From positions 1,865 to 25,022 of the forward strand of contig DBYQ01000011.1 of NCBI GenBank assembly GCA_002310015.1: a DNA stretch of 23,158 nt. The letters are read 5' to 3'. The notes under the pieces are model-generated. The model worked only from the letters and a program-made list of their open reading frames with translations, was not told the DNA's origin and ran no database searches. The stretch is from Bacteroidales bacterium UBA1182. Lineage in GTDB: Bacteria; Bacteroidota; Bacteroidia; Bacteroidales; Bacteroidaceae. Every line of letters begins with the position of its first letter. Within the stretch, counting starts at the first letter, position 1. This document shows, in pieces, positions 1 through 7,649 of the stretch. A program made the translations under genes and the position numbers.

Positions 1-24
1 AAGGGGACTGTCCCTAATGGGTCA
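1..24 (-). repeat. REP-like repeat family A, copy 1 (cut by window edge)
   Basis: Read on the minus strand it begins TGACCCATTAGGGACAGTCC and continues CCTT to the window edge. It contains the palindrome GGGACAGTCCC. It starts at the base after the TAA stop of the lipoprotein gene, so the gene ends TAA-TGA. The same sequence recurs at 2411-2438 and 2457-2484. Confidence 0.85.
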
Positions 25-1182
25 TTAGTGCTTGTAATAGTATATGATCACAACAGGATTGGATTCCATTGTGCAATCCGGGGCAATCTGATTCCGCATG
101 TCTTCTGGCATTTGCATTATTGAAGTGGCGTCAATTGTTGAGAGTCTCACCCCGTAGCCACTCTTAAATCCGGAAGACACAATAAGCATCTTGTCACCGG
201 GTATGAAAGGGTTGCCTATCATATTACCATTATTGTTATCCCATGCCTGAGTATAGACTTTTCCTGTCTGCTTATCATACATGATCTCCATATTCTTATC
301 CCGCATATCAGTCATATCGAAAGATAAAAGATTATCGGTTTCCCTATAGCCGGACAGATGATAAAATTGGGGATTATCAAAATCTCTTATATCGTCACTT
401 TCAAGTACACTTTTTGGAATGGTCACATTGGTGGTGATATGATATGCTATTACGGATGTATCGGTCGAAATATGATATATGTTGTCAAAGCCGATAGGCC
501 CCAGCACGCCCACCTGACCGTTACTGAGATGTACAAAATTGTGATTGGAAAGAATAATCTTTCTTGCGGAACCGGATAATACAAGAGGCTGATTTATGAA
601 TTTGCCTTGGGGGTCCGTCTGCCATGCTCCACGATAATGACCCTCCATATAATCAGGCGTATAGAAGAGATAATTACCGTTGGGCAACACACAGAAATCA
701 CGCGGAATGCCTTCAATTTCAGCGCTTCTCAGAAAATCGCCCTGAATGGAATAAACGAAAACCATTTTATTACCACCGGAGTAAACGCTGATTTCATCAT
801 TTGTAGGATTTACATCCCAATAGCCCAGATTGGAGTATTCACCGTGTCCTCTACCCAACTTTGACACTTTTGAGATGAATTTGCCATCCCTGCTGAATAT
901 GAAAATTGTGTTTCTGTCCCTGAGGAAAATCTTATTATTGACAAAAAGGATATCTCGAACATCACCCATAAGGCAATCATCAGTCGTTTCAAGGGGGACA
1001 TATGCAACAGAATCAATATAGTCTGAATAATTGAAAAGGTCCTCAGGGCCTTTTACGACCATAGGTTTATCACTCTTGAAATCAACGAAAATCTCATTCT
1101 CACCGGATGTGCGATTATTATTTGAACACGATACAGCAAATAATGAAATGAGAGACAAGCTGAACAACAGATTCTTTTTCAT
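25..1182 (-). CDS. 6-bladed beta-propeller lipoprotein
   Basis: This 385-residue protein has a lipoprotein signal peptide: a KK-positive start, a hydrophobic stretch and a lipobox-like AVSC ending at Cys19. It is therefore probably anchored in the periplasm or outer membrane. The segment around residues 55-120 contains the 'SVAYVPLETT' phrase, repeated hydrophobic blade strands and 'LGRGHGEY'. These are typical of the Bacteroidota 6-bladed beta-propeller lipoproteins (BF3164/DUF4934-like). No catalytic residues are evident, and a ligand or protein-binding role is only a family-level guess. It is monocistronic and divergent from the HAD lipoprotein gene, with a near-consensus promoter upstream (1235-1266). 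Its TAA stop abuts the TGA that starts a REP-like repeat at 1-24. The gene looks more AT-rich than its neighbours, which could reflect transfer. Confidence 0.82.
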   Translation of the reverse strand: MKKNLLFSLSLISLFAVSCSNNNRTSGENEIFVDFKSDKPMVVKGPEDLFNYSDYIDSVAYVPLETTDDCLMGDVRDILFVNNKIFLRDRNTIFIFSRDGKFISKVSKLGRGHGEYSNLGYWDVNPTNDEISVYSGGNKMVFVYSIQGDFLRSAEIEGIPRDFCVLPNGNYLFYTPDYMEGHYRGAWQTDPQGKFINQPLVLSGSARKIILSNHNFVHLSNGQVGVLGPIGFDNIYHISTDTSVIAYHITTNVTIPKSVLESDDIRDFDNPQFYHLSGYRETDNLLSFDMTDMRDKNMEIMYDKQTGKVYTQAWDNNNGNMIGNPFIPGDKMLIVSSGFKSGYGVRLSTIDATSIMQMPEDMRNQIAPDCTMESNPVVIIYYYKH

Positions 1183-1234
1183 TTTTGGACAGGACTAATT
1201 AGGCTATTTTCAGTATAAACTGGTTTTTATGATT

Positions 1235-1266
1235 CAAATATACCACATTATTCTTTTGCCTCCAAA
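1235..1266 (-). promoter_or_regulatory. Bacteroidota-type promoter for the beta-propeller lipoprotein
   Basis: On the minus strand the -33 element TTTG (1263-1266) is followed after 20 nt by TATATTTG (1235-1242). This matches the Bacteroidota sigma consensus TTTG-N19-21-TAnnTTTG exactly. Initiation about 7 nt downstream would leave a leader of roughly 45 nt before the ATG at 1182. A partial family A repeat (1272-1287) lies just upstream of the -33 element. Confidence 0.7.
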
Positions 1267-1271
1267 TATCT

Positions 1272-1287
1272 TGTCCCTAATGGGTCA
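1272..1287 (-). repeat. Partial copy of REP-like family A
   Basis: The 16 bases TGTCCCTAATGGGTCA are identical to positions 9-24 of the window and to the start of the copies at 2411 and 2484. The GGGGACTGTCCC hairpin half is missing. It lies in the divergent intergenic region (1183-1352), directly upstream of the -33 box of the lipoprotein promoter, unlike the other copies, which sit at gene 3' ends. Confidence 0.7.
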
Positions 1288-1321
1288 AGGGGAAAAGATG
1301 GTCAAATCACAGAAAAATCAT

Positions 1322-1329
1322 TAATTTCG
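1322..1329 (+). promoter_or_regulatory. Probable -7 promoter element of the HAD lipoprotein gene
   Basis: TAATTTCG differs by one base from the Bacteroidota -7 box TAnnTTTG. It lies 23 nt before the ATG at 1353, giving a short leader. No clear -33 TTTG was found at the expected distance, so this is weaker than the divergent promoter. Confidence 0.4.
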
Positions 1330-1352
1330 TGACCTGAATAAACCGATAAAAT

Positions 1353-2405
1353 ATGAGAAGGACTATTTCTATTCTGCTAATCACTGTAGTAGTATTCTTC
1401 ACAGGTTGTTCCAAGCAGGAACTTGATTCCCAAAAAGAGTATTTTACACTGTGGAATCAATGCCAGGCGCTTACCGCACTGACTGAATATGTTCAAGACG
1501 TGACAAACCCCAACTCAGCCAATTACATCAAGACTGAAGACAGGATTGCAACCTTTGATATGGACGGCACATTTGTAGGTGAACTGTATCCCACCTATTT
1601 TGAGTACAACCTTCTGGAATACCGTGCTCTCGATGACTCTACATATAAAGATATAGCTCCCGATGATGTAAAGGCTGCTGCACAAAACATAAGGGATTTT
1701 GTAAGGCAAGGCACCAAGCTGCCGGACCATTTTGACATGATACATGCGCAAGCTGCGGCCAAGGCGTATGCAGGAATGACACTTGCCGAGTTTGATGCCT
1801 ATGTAAAAAAATATGCGGCAAAACCGGCAAACGGCTTTACAGGAATGACATACGGAGAGAGTTTCTACAAGCCCATGCTTGAGGTGTTCAAATACCTTGA
1901 AGACAATGGTTTTACATTCTATGTAGTTTCAGGTTCAGACCGTTTTATCTGCAGGGCGTTGGTGGAGTCTTTAGGTTTTGCGCCCAATCGCGTAATAGGA
2001 ATGGACGTAAAGCTTAAATCCCGCAGTCAGGAAACCGAAGCAGGTGTTGATTATACAATGGGTAAGGACGAGGACTTGCTTAGAACCGATGAGCTTATCA
2101 TAAAGAACCTTAAGACCAACAAAGTGCTGCAGATTTCCCAGGAGATTGGTAAAGTGCCAGTACTCTCATTCGGAAACAGTAGCGGTGACTGCGCCATGCA
2201 CAACTACTGCCTGGGCAACAGCCAATACAAGACCGCCGCGTTCATGCTCGTAGCCGACGATGATGTGCGCGACCATGCCGATCTTGAAGAAGGTGCCAGA
2301 CGTGAGGCAAAATGGCGTCAAAACGGCTATACGGTCATCTCCATGAAGAACGACTTCAAAACCATTTACGGCGACGGCGTAAATAAGGTTGATTTTACAT
2401 TCTGA
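1353..2405 (+). CDS. HAD-superfamily phosphatase, predicted lipoprotein
   Basis: This 350-residue protein has a signal peptide ending in a lipobox-like FTGC (Cys19), so it is probably a surface or periplasmic lipoprotein. HAD motif I is FDMDGT, with nucleophile Asp69 and acid/base Asp71. Motif II is the VVSGSD segment near residue 190. Motif IV is GNSSGDCAM, with Asp279. The long insert between motifs I and II makes it resemble the phosphoserine-phosphatase-like HAD group (PF12710 type), so it should hydrolyse a small phosphomonoester outside the cytoplasm. The substrate is unknown. It is a single gene, divergent from the beta-propeller lipoprotein and convergent with the endonuclease gene. 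A REP-like repeat begins 5 nt after its TGA stop. Confidence 0.82.
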   Translation: MRRTISILLITVVVFFTGCSKQELDSQKEYFTLWNQCQALTALTEYVQDVTNPNSANYIKTEDRIATFDMDGTFVGELYPTYFEYNLLEYRALDDSTYKDIAPDDVKAAAQNIRDFVRQGTKLPDHFDMIHAQAAAKAYAGMTLAEFDAYVKKYAAKPANGFTGMTYGESFYKPMLEVFKYLEDNGFTFYVVSGSDRFICRALVESLGFAPNRVIGMDVKLKSRSQETEAGVDYTMGKDEDLLRTDELIIKNLKTNKVLQISQEIGKVPVLSFGNSSGDCAMHNYCLGNSQYKTAAFMLVADDDVRDHADLEEGARREAKWRQNGYTVISMKNDFKTIYGDGVNKVDFTF

Positions 2406-2410
2406 TGAAG

Positions 2411-2438
2411 TGACCCATTAGGGACAGTCCCCTTTGTG
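2411..2438 (+). repeat. REP-like repeat family A, copy 3
   Basis: This 28-base unit begins TGACCCATTAGGGACAGTCC, continues CCCTTTGTG-like, and carries the perfect GGGAC-A-GTCCC palindrome. It begins 5 nt after the stop codon of the HAD lipoprotein gene and is mirrored by the copy at 2457-2484. Confidence 0.88.
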
Positions 2439-2456
2439 CCATTTCGCAAAATATGT

Positions 2457-2484
2457 CACAAAGGGGACTGTCCCTAATGGGTCA
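2457..2484 (-). repeat. REP-like repeat family A, copy 4
   Basis: This is an identical 28-base copy in inverted orientation relative to 2411-2438, with 18 nt between them. Its first three bases on the minus strand (2484-2482, TGA) are the stop codon of the endonuclease gene. Together the two copies could fold into a long cruciform, or into two small hairpins acting as a bidirectional 3' end. Confidence 0.88.
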
Positions 2485-3279
2485 CTTTATATCCCAGACG
2501 TAGAGGGAGTAGATGGATTCGGTTTGGGATTCTATGTCATTGGGTAGGGCGGGGAAGAAGTCCAGGCCGGTACAGGATTCTACCTCATCTACTGTCATTG
2601 CGTAGGTGGAGAGGGGCTTGTGGCCGGCTTTGTTCTCCATTATGAAGCCGATGGATTCATAACCACGGGGAGTGGATACCAGAAGCACTTTGTAGAATGC
2701 GTTGGGGATGGTTACTTTGTTTGCTCCTATTGTGCCTAAAGATTTGTCAGTCACTATGGGACCACAGGTTACGTAAACTTTTGAGTATTTGTTGGCGCAG
2801 TCGCGTACCAGTTCCTCAAGGGCTTTCCAGTCACCGCTGTTCAGGTTGTGGTTCTGGGGGCAGATGTTGGTGAAATAGAAACTCTCACGCATCATCTGCT
2901 CGGTCAGTTTCATATCGGCAGCCGGCGCCATGTGGCCGCGGTCCCAGCCGGAGTTGCGGTAGTCATTGTCATCGGCCTGGGCTCCATTAAAGTTGGGGTC
3001 GGTACGGAAATGGTTTGAGCGCTCATTGGTTCCTGATACCTCCTGGTCCGTGAGTTCGTATGCTACCCACTCGGGGATGCGCATCTTTTCATTGAGCACC
3101 GCCTCATAACCTTCATATACCAGATGCTGTTTGTACGATGCTGCTGTATAAGCGGGGATTTCCAGCTTGTCATCTGCCGGACTGCCGGTCTGTGATGTGG
3201 TCTTGCACCACTGCAGTATTGCGCAGATCACAATGAGCAGCAGTATCTCAACTAAACGTGATGTGGTCCTTTTTTTCAT
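2482..3279 (-). CDS. DNA/RNA non-specific endonuclease (NUC1 family), exported
   Basis: This 265-residue protein carries a hydrophobic N-terminal segment at about residues 9-24 (signal peptide or anchor), followed by an endonuclease_NS domain. The hallmark DRGHMAPA motif supplies catalytic His116. The 'NICPQNHNLNSGDWKALE' segment (about 138-155) supplies the metal-binding Asn. Such enzymes cut single- and double-stranded DNA and RNA and probably act in the periplasm or outside the cell, for nucleic-acid scavenging or defence. I chose the ATG at 3279. An upstream in-frame ATG at 3294 lies inside the apparent -7 box TACCTTTG (3284-3291). The TGA stop is the first codon of a REP-like repeat. The gene lies 47 nt downstream of the TonB receptor gene and on the same strand. 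Confidence 0.88.
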   Translation of the reverse strand: MKKRTTSRLVEILLLIVICAILQWCKTTSQTGSPADDKLEIPAYTAASYKQHLVYEGYEAVLNEKMRIPEWVAYELTDQEVSGTNERSNHFRTDPNFNGAQADDNDYRNSGWDRGHMAPAADMKLTEQMMRESFYFTNICPQNHNLNSGDWKALEELVRDCANKYSKVYVTCGPIVTDKSLGTIGANKVTIPNAFYKVLLVSTPRGYESIGFIMENKAGHKPLSTYAMTVDEVESCTGLDFFPALPNDIESQTESIYSLYVWDIK

Positions 3280-3283
3280 ACTG

Positions 3284-3291
3284 CAAAGGTA
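3284..3291 (-). promoter_or_regulatory. Candidate -7 promoter element of the endonuclease gene
   Basis: On the minus strand TACCTTTG is a perfect TAnnTTTG match. It ends only 4 nt before the chosen ATG at 3279, so transcription from it would start at or next to the start codon and give a leaderless mRNA. No good -33 box is visible, so read-through from the receptor gene is an alternative. Confidence 0.4.
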
Positions 3292-3298
3292 CATCTTT

Positions 3299-3329
3299 TA
3301 GCACAAAGGGTCAGCCCTTTTTGGTGCTA
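3299..3329. terminator. Palindrome over the TonB receptor stop codon
   Basis: TAGCAC (3299-3304) pairs with GTGCTA (3324-3329). The inner AAAGGG (3305-3310) pairs with CCCTTT (3315-3320) across a TCAG loop, with three unpaired bases (TTG) on one side. The stop codon TAG of the receptor (3329-3327, minus) is the outer arm. It probably acts as an mRNA 3' hairpin or terminator. Its GGGTCAGCCC core resembles the GGGGTCAGGCCCC core of the repeats at 18385 and 18489. Confidence 0.55.
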
Positions 3330-5747
3330 TTTTCCGATGTTGGCTATGATGCGGAGGTTGAACTGGCGGCCGGTAAGGTAGTTGGGTACGGCAAACTGTG
3401 TGTTGGATATGTCAGTTATCCAGTAGTAGGAGTTGACGTTGTTTATGCCTAAGAGGTTGAGGCCATCCACACCCATCCAGATATCCTTGAAGAATCCTGT
3501 CTTGCCGTATATGTGCGGATGTTTGCTGTAGTCAAATATCTTGTATGACAGGCCTATGTCCACACGCTTGTAAGCGGGAGCACGGAAGGCCTGTTTCTCG
3601 CGGCCGCTGTGGGTGGGGCCGAACGGCAGGCCGTCGGCAAATGAGCACCTCAGTGACATCTTCCAGTAATCACGGCGCGGGAAAGTGTCTGTGAAATAGA
3701 GTGACAGATTGTAGAGTTGGTCTGTGGGGCGCGGCAGCCATTTGCCGCCTATGTTCTCCCTGGTGCTCATAAGCGAGAATGTGAGCCATGATGCGGTACC
3801 CGGTACAAACTCACCGTACAGTTTCATGTCTATGCCTGCGGCATAACCGTATGCACAGTTCTCTCCGTAGTAAATTATCCTTACATTATCTACATTGTAC
3901 GGAATGAGCCGGTCAAACTTCTTGTAGTAGATTTCAGTGGTGAACTTGAACGGACGGTCATATACCCGGAAATCATAATCACCTCCCAATACAAACTGTA
4001 TGGAACGTTGTGAGCGGATATCCTTGTTCAGGTTCACCTGATATATGCCGCCGGCATTGACCGTATCCTTTATCTCCTTGTAGAAGGGTGTCTGGTAATA
4101 TACTCCGGTTGAGAACCTGAATGTGAGGTCTTCATTGAATGCGGGAATAAATCCTAACATCATTCGTGGACTGATGTTTACCTCATTGTTCCAGCTCCAC
4201 CATGATGCCCTGACTCCGGCGTTCAGGGTAAGGAGTCCTACACCGGTGTTGATTTTGTATGTATCCTGAATGAATGCAGCCAGTTTATTGTTGGATATGC
4301 CGTGATCTGATTTGAGCGAGTAAATCATCTCCATGGGGCCGGTCTGGGTGTAGGGGAGGATATAACCTGCAGAATCACGCATCTCCCATTCACGCATGTG
4401 GTCCGATACTTTTTCATGCCTGTATTCAACACCCCAGCCGATGGTGCCTGTGCGGTCAGTATTATGGGTTCCCTTGAACGATGCGGTATAGACTGTTGAT
4501 TTGAGCCGGTTGCGGGCATGCTGCATGAACGATCCTACGGCCATGTCTTCATCCTGGCTGCTTTCGTCAAGCCAGTATTGGCTCAGGATATCGAATGACT
4601 CACTCTCCTGGCTTCCGAATGCTGACAGGTTCAGCCTGTAAACTGAGTTCTCTTCCTTGCGTTTTATGTCAAGCGCTCCGAACAGGGTGTTGAACTTGTC
4701 ACTTTCCCAGCCTTCATAATAGACTTTGAAATTGATGGGATTCTCTGATGTTCCGAAACTGGTGCTGCGGTCAGTGGGAGTGAAGTTGTAGCGGTTGACA
4801 GCTGCATTGCCTATAAGGCCTATCTCCCATTTGTCAGTGGGTGTCCAGCAGATATAGGTCTGGTAATCCAGGAATGAGGGGTCATACTCTCCTTTGGTAT
4901 CAAGCGTACCCAAAAGATATCTTGTGGTCTTGTATCGTACGCTGCCTGAGAAACTGATTTTGTCATTGCCTGCACCTACGTATGCGCTTGCACCTAACAG
5001 ACTGGCTGTGAGTACTGATTCAAAACCCTTAGGCTTGCGGTAATTTATATCCAGGACCGATGACATCTTGTCACCGTACTCCACACTGAATCCGCCCGTA
5101 GAGAAACTGATGGACTCCACCATGTCTGGGTTGATGAAACTCAGACCTTCCTGCTGCCCGGCACGAACCAGAAGCGGACGCAGTATCTCCGTGCCGTTCA
5201 CATAGACGCTGTTCTCATCAAAGTTTCCACCGCGTACATTGTACTGGCTGCTCAGCTCATTGTGTGTACTTACGCCGGCCTGTGTCGCTATGATTGATTC
5301 AACGGAACCGCCGTTGGCATCGGCCGTAAAACGTATTCCCTCTGCGTTTATATGCTGCATCCCGTCTGTCTGGCTGCGGGTGGCGTTTATATCTACGTTT
5401 TCAAGAGTGTAGTTTGAAGTAGGAAGCAGGACATCTAACTGAACCGTATCCTGCGGGCTGATGAGTGTGCGGCGGCGCGTCTCGTGGCCTATCATGCGGA
5501 ATACCAGATTGACTGTATCGGACTGCGTGCTTAGATTTAATGAGTATTCTCCTTTGAGGTTGGACATGGCTGAGTGGAGTGTGCGCTCCTCATTCACGGT
5601 AGCCAGCTCAACAGGCTGTCCGGCTTCATCATAAATGCGTCCGTGGATATGCACACGCCTTGCCTGCACGGGCAGGGCCATGCAGACAGTCAGAAAAAGG
5701 CACACCATTGTGCGTACCTGCCGGAATCTGAGCCGTATGTGTTTCAT
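3327..5747 (-). CDS. TonB-dependent outer-membrane receptor with CarboxypepD_reg-like domain
   Basis: This 806-residue protein has a signal peptide (about residues 1-29, ending MALPVQA). It is followed by a carboxypeptidase-regulatory-like beta-sandwich (about 32-110: 'GRIYDEAGQPVELATV', 'LKGEYSLNL'), then a plug domain (about 115-225, with 'QYNVRGGNFDENSVYVNGTE'), then a 22-strand-type barrel to the C-terminus. It imports a substrate across the outer membrane using TonB energy. No SusD-like partner is adjacent and the protein is shorter than typical SusC, so it resembles the smaller Bacteroidota receptors for metals, cofactors or peptides more than a glycan transporter. The last residues (NIGK) lack the usual terminal aromatic of barrel proteins. 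The TAG stop lies in a palindrome. Confidence 0.88.
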   Translation of the reverse strand: MKHIRLRFRQVRTMVCLFLTVCMALPVQARRVHIHGRIYDEAGQPVELATVNEERTLHSAMSNLKGEYSLNLSTQSDTVNLVFRMIGHETRRRTLISPQDTVQLDVLLPTSNYTLENVDINATRSQTDGMQHINAEGIRFTADANGGSVESIIATQAGVSTHNELSSQYNVRGGNFDENSVYVNGTEILRPLLVRAGQQEGLSFINPDMVESISFSTGGFSVEYGDKMSSVLDINYRKPKGFESVLTASLLGASAYVGAGNDKISFSGSVRYKTTRYLLGTLDTKGEYDPSFLDYQTYICWTPTDKWEIGLIGNAAVNRYNFTPTDRSTSFGTSENPINFKVYYEGWESDKFNTLFGALDIKRKEENSVYRLNLSAFGSQESESFDILSQYWLDESSQDEDMAVGSFMQHARNRLKSTVYTASFKGTHNTDRTGTIGWGVEYRHEKVSDHMREWEMRDSAGYILPYTQTGPMEMIYSLKSDHGISNNKLAAFIQDTYKINTGVGLLTLNAGVRASWWSWNNEVNISPRMMLGFIPAFNEDLTFRFSTGVYYQTPFYKEIKDTVNAGGIYQVNLNKDIRSQRSIQFVLGGDYDFRVYDRPFKFTTEIYYKKFDRLIPYNVDNVRIIYYGENCAYGYAAGIDMKLYGEFVPGTASWLTFSLMSTRENIGGKWLPRPTDQLYNLSLYFTDTFPRRDYWKMSLRCSFADGLPFGPTHSGREKQAFRAPAYKRVDIGLSYKIFDYSKHPHIYGKTGFFKDIWMGVDGLNLLGINNVNSYYWITDISNTQFAVPNYLTGRQFNLRIIANIGK

Positions 5748-5804
5748 TCATGGTTTTAAACGCAAAATAACGTCTTAAATTATATGATAGCCGTTATTTC
5801 TTAG

Positions 5805-5812
5805 TATATTCG
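5805..5812 (+). promoter_or_regulatory. Candidate -7 element for the nitroreductase operon
   Basis: TATATTCG differs by one base from TAnnTTTG and lies 20 nt before the ATG at 5833, the first gene of the plus-strand block. The -33 element is not obvious in the 85-nt divergent spacer shared with the TonB receptor gene. Confidence 0.35.
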
Positions 5813-5832
5813 CACATTATAAATAATGGATT

Positions 5833-6360
5833 ATGGATAAGTTCAGCGATTTGATAGCAACGCGCAGGAGCATGCGCAAGTTTACTGAGGAGAAACTTAC
5901 CGAGGAGCAGAAAAAGACCATTTTAAGGGCTGCACTCATATCACCCACAGCCAAGAACAACCGTGGTTGGGAGTTTGTCACCGTTGAGGATCCTGCTATG
6001 CTGGAGGCGCTCTCCAAGTGCCGTGCCATGGGGTCAGGCTTCCTGGCCGAGGCTGCGTTTGCAGTTGTTGTGCTGGGTGATCCCTCCAAGACTGATTGCT
6101 GGATTGAGGATTGTTCAATTGCCGCAATCAATATGCAGTTGCAGGCTGAGGATCTGGGCCTGGGCAGTTGCTGGTGCCACATGCGCGGCCGTGCTGATGC
6201 TGACGGCAAGAGCACCAAGCAGACCCTGATGGAACTGCTGGGCATACCGGAGCAGTACGAGCCGGAGTGCATAATAGGCGTGGGCTACAAGAATATGGAG
6301 CGCAAGCCCTACGAGGACGATAAGATTGAGTGGACCAAGGTTCATCAGGGAAAATTCTGA
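5833..6360 (+). CDS. Nitroreductase-family FMN oxidoreductase
   Basis: This 175-residue protein spans the small nitroreductase fold. The N-terminal 'TRRSMRKF' motif binds the FMN phosphate. 'AALISPTAKNNRGWEFV' (about 37-53) and 'AAINMQLQAEDLGLGSCWCHMRGR' (about 97-120) are the other FMN and dimer-interface signatures. These flavoproteins reduce nitro-, quinone- or other conjugated substrates with NAD(P)H. The physiological substrate here is unknown. It is the first gene of a plus-strand run, and the next gene starts 2 nt after its stop, so they are probably co-transcribed. Length is normal for short anaerobe nitroreductases. Confidence 0.88.
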   Translation: MDKFSDLIATRRSMRKFTEEKLTEEQKKTILRAALISPTAKNNRGWEFVTVEDPAMLEALSKCRAMGSGFLAEAAFAVVVLGDPSKTDCWIEDCSIAAINMQLQAEDLGLGSCWCHMRGRADADGKSTKQTLMELLGIPEQYEPECIIGVGYKNMERKPYEDDKIEWTKVHQGKF

Positions 6361-6362
6361 GA

Positions 6363-7133
6363 ATGAGGATAGCATTGGTTGGAGCCGGCCGCGTGGCATC
6401 ATGCATGGGACCCCGTCTTAAGGAGAGCGGGCACATCATTGCGGGTGTCTATAGCCGTACCCTAAAGAATGCAGAGGAACTTGCCGGGAGGGTTGATGCA
6501 CCCGCATCTGACAAACTTGAGCAGTTGCCTGAAGCCGATGTCTATCTTACCATGCTGAGTGATGATGCCCTGATACAGTTGGCTCCGGTCATAGTGAAGG
6601 GTAGGGAGAAGGCCTTGTTCATTCATACAGCCGGGAGTGTTCCTATGGATATCTGGAAGGAGGCCGGTGCAACCTGTTATGGAGTACTTTATGCCATGCA
6701 GACATTTTCCAAGGGTATCAAGCTTGATTGGACTCAGGTGCCTGTGTTTATTGAAGGCTCTTCCGATGCGGAACTTGAATCCATACGTAAACTGGCTCTT
6801 GACCTGTCACCTGATGTCACTCTTTTAAGCTCCAAGGGCAGGAAAAAACTGCATATCGCAGCAGTGTTTGCCTGCAACTTTACAAACCGCATGTATGCCA
6901 TAAGTGAACAGCTGCTTGCAGATGAGGGCATTCCTTTCAGCGTTATGCTGCCCCTGGTACGTGAGACAGCCCGTAAGGTGGAGAACCTGAGCCCTTTGAA
7001 GGCCCAGACCGGACCTGCCGTGCGCGGTGACCGCAAGGTTGTGAATGAGCATCTGGATTTGCTTAAAGAGAATCCTGAATATGCCGATATATATCGGCTC
7101 ATATCAACAGACATAAATAAAGAACTCAAATGA
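6363..7133 (+). CDS. Rossmann-fold and DUF2520 domain oxidoreductase-like protein
   Basis: This 256-residue protein starts with an NAD(P)-binding Rossmann motif GAGRVA (Gly7, Gly9, Ala12), and its C-terminal half carries the DUF2520 signature 'QTGPAVRGD' (about residue 222). It resembles the ProC/F420-NADP-oxidoreductase superfamily, but no specific reaction has been assigned to this family. The ATG at 6363 is preferred over an in-frame ATG at 6330, because the latter would overlap the nitroreductase and add 11 residues before the Rossmann beta-strand. It overlaps kdsC by ATGA (7130-7133). The DUF2520-kdsC-maf order is common in Bacteroidota, which suggests translational coupling. Confidence 0.83.
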   Translation: MRIALVGAGRVASCMGPRLKESGHIIAGVYSRTLKNAEELAGRVDAPASDKLEQLPEADVYLTMLSDDALIQLAPVIVKGREKALFIHTAGSVPMDIWKEAGATCYGVLYAMQTFSKGIKLDWTQVPVFIEGSSDAELESIRKLALDLSPDVTLLSSKGRKKLHIAAVFACNFTNRMYAISEQLLADEGIPFSVMLPLVRETARKVENLSPLKAQTGPAVRGDRKVVNEHLDLLKENPEYADIYRLISTDINKELK

Positions 7134-7648
7134 TAAAATACGATCTTAACTCTATCAGAGCCCTGATCTTTGATGTTGACGGAGTGCTGAGCAAGTCCGT
7201 CATGATCCTGTCGCCAAATGGTGACCCCGTCCGTACTGTAAACGTAAAGGACGGCTATGCCATGCAGCTGGCTGTCAAGATGGGCCTGCATCTGTGCATC
7301 ATTACCGGGGCGCGTGTGGAGGAGGTGCGCAAGCGCTATGAAGGACTTGGAATTAAGGACGTGTATATTGCATCAAGTATCAAGATCAATGATTTCAATG
7401 AGTTTGTCGCCAGGTATGACCTCAAGCCAGAGGAGATACTCTATATGGGCGATGACATCCCTGACTGGCAGGTTATGAGCAAGTGCGGACTGCCATGCTG
7501 CCCTGCCGATGCCTGCCCTGAGATACAGGCACTGTGCAAGTATGTATCGCCTTACAACGGCGGTGAGGGCTGTGTCCGCGATGTGCTGGAGCACATACTC
7601 AAGGTACAGGGTAAATGGATGAAGGATGAACACGCATTCGGCTGGTAA
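7130..7648 (+). CDS. kdsC: 3-deoxy-D-manno-octulosonate 8-phosphate phosphatase
   Basis: This 172-residue HAD phosphatase has motif I 'FDVDGVLS' (Asp15, Asp17), 'CIITGA' as motif II, the 'SSIKIND' lysine, and 'MGDDIPDWQVM' as motif IV. It has no cap domain, as expected for the tetrameric C0-type KdsC. It hydrolyses KDO-8-phosphate to KDO in lipopolysaccharide core synthesis in the cytosol. The motif I extension reads LSKS where family members usually have LTDG. Its start overlaps the upstream stop (ATGA), and its stop lies at the start of maf, consistent with one operon. Confidence 0.87.
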   Translation: MIKYDLNSIRALIFDVDGVLSKSVMILSPNGDPVRTVNVKDGYAMQLAVKMGLHLCIITGARVEEVRKRYEGLGIKDVYIASSIKINDFNEFVARYDLKPEEILYMGDDIPDWQVMSKCGLPCCPADACPEIQALCKYVSPYNGGEGCVRDVLEHILKVQGKWMKDEHAFGW

Positions 7649-7649
7649 T

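Noticed and set aside
5817..6272. Long minus-strand open frames opposite the nitroreductase and the DUF2520 gene
   Set aside because: They overlap well-supported genes in another frame, show low-complexity composition and no recognisable domain; they are shadow frames.
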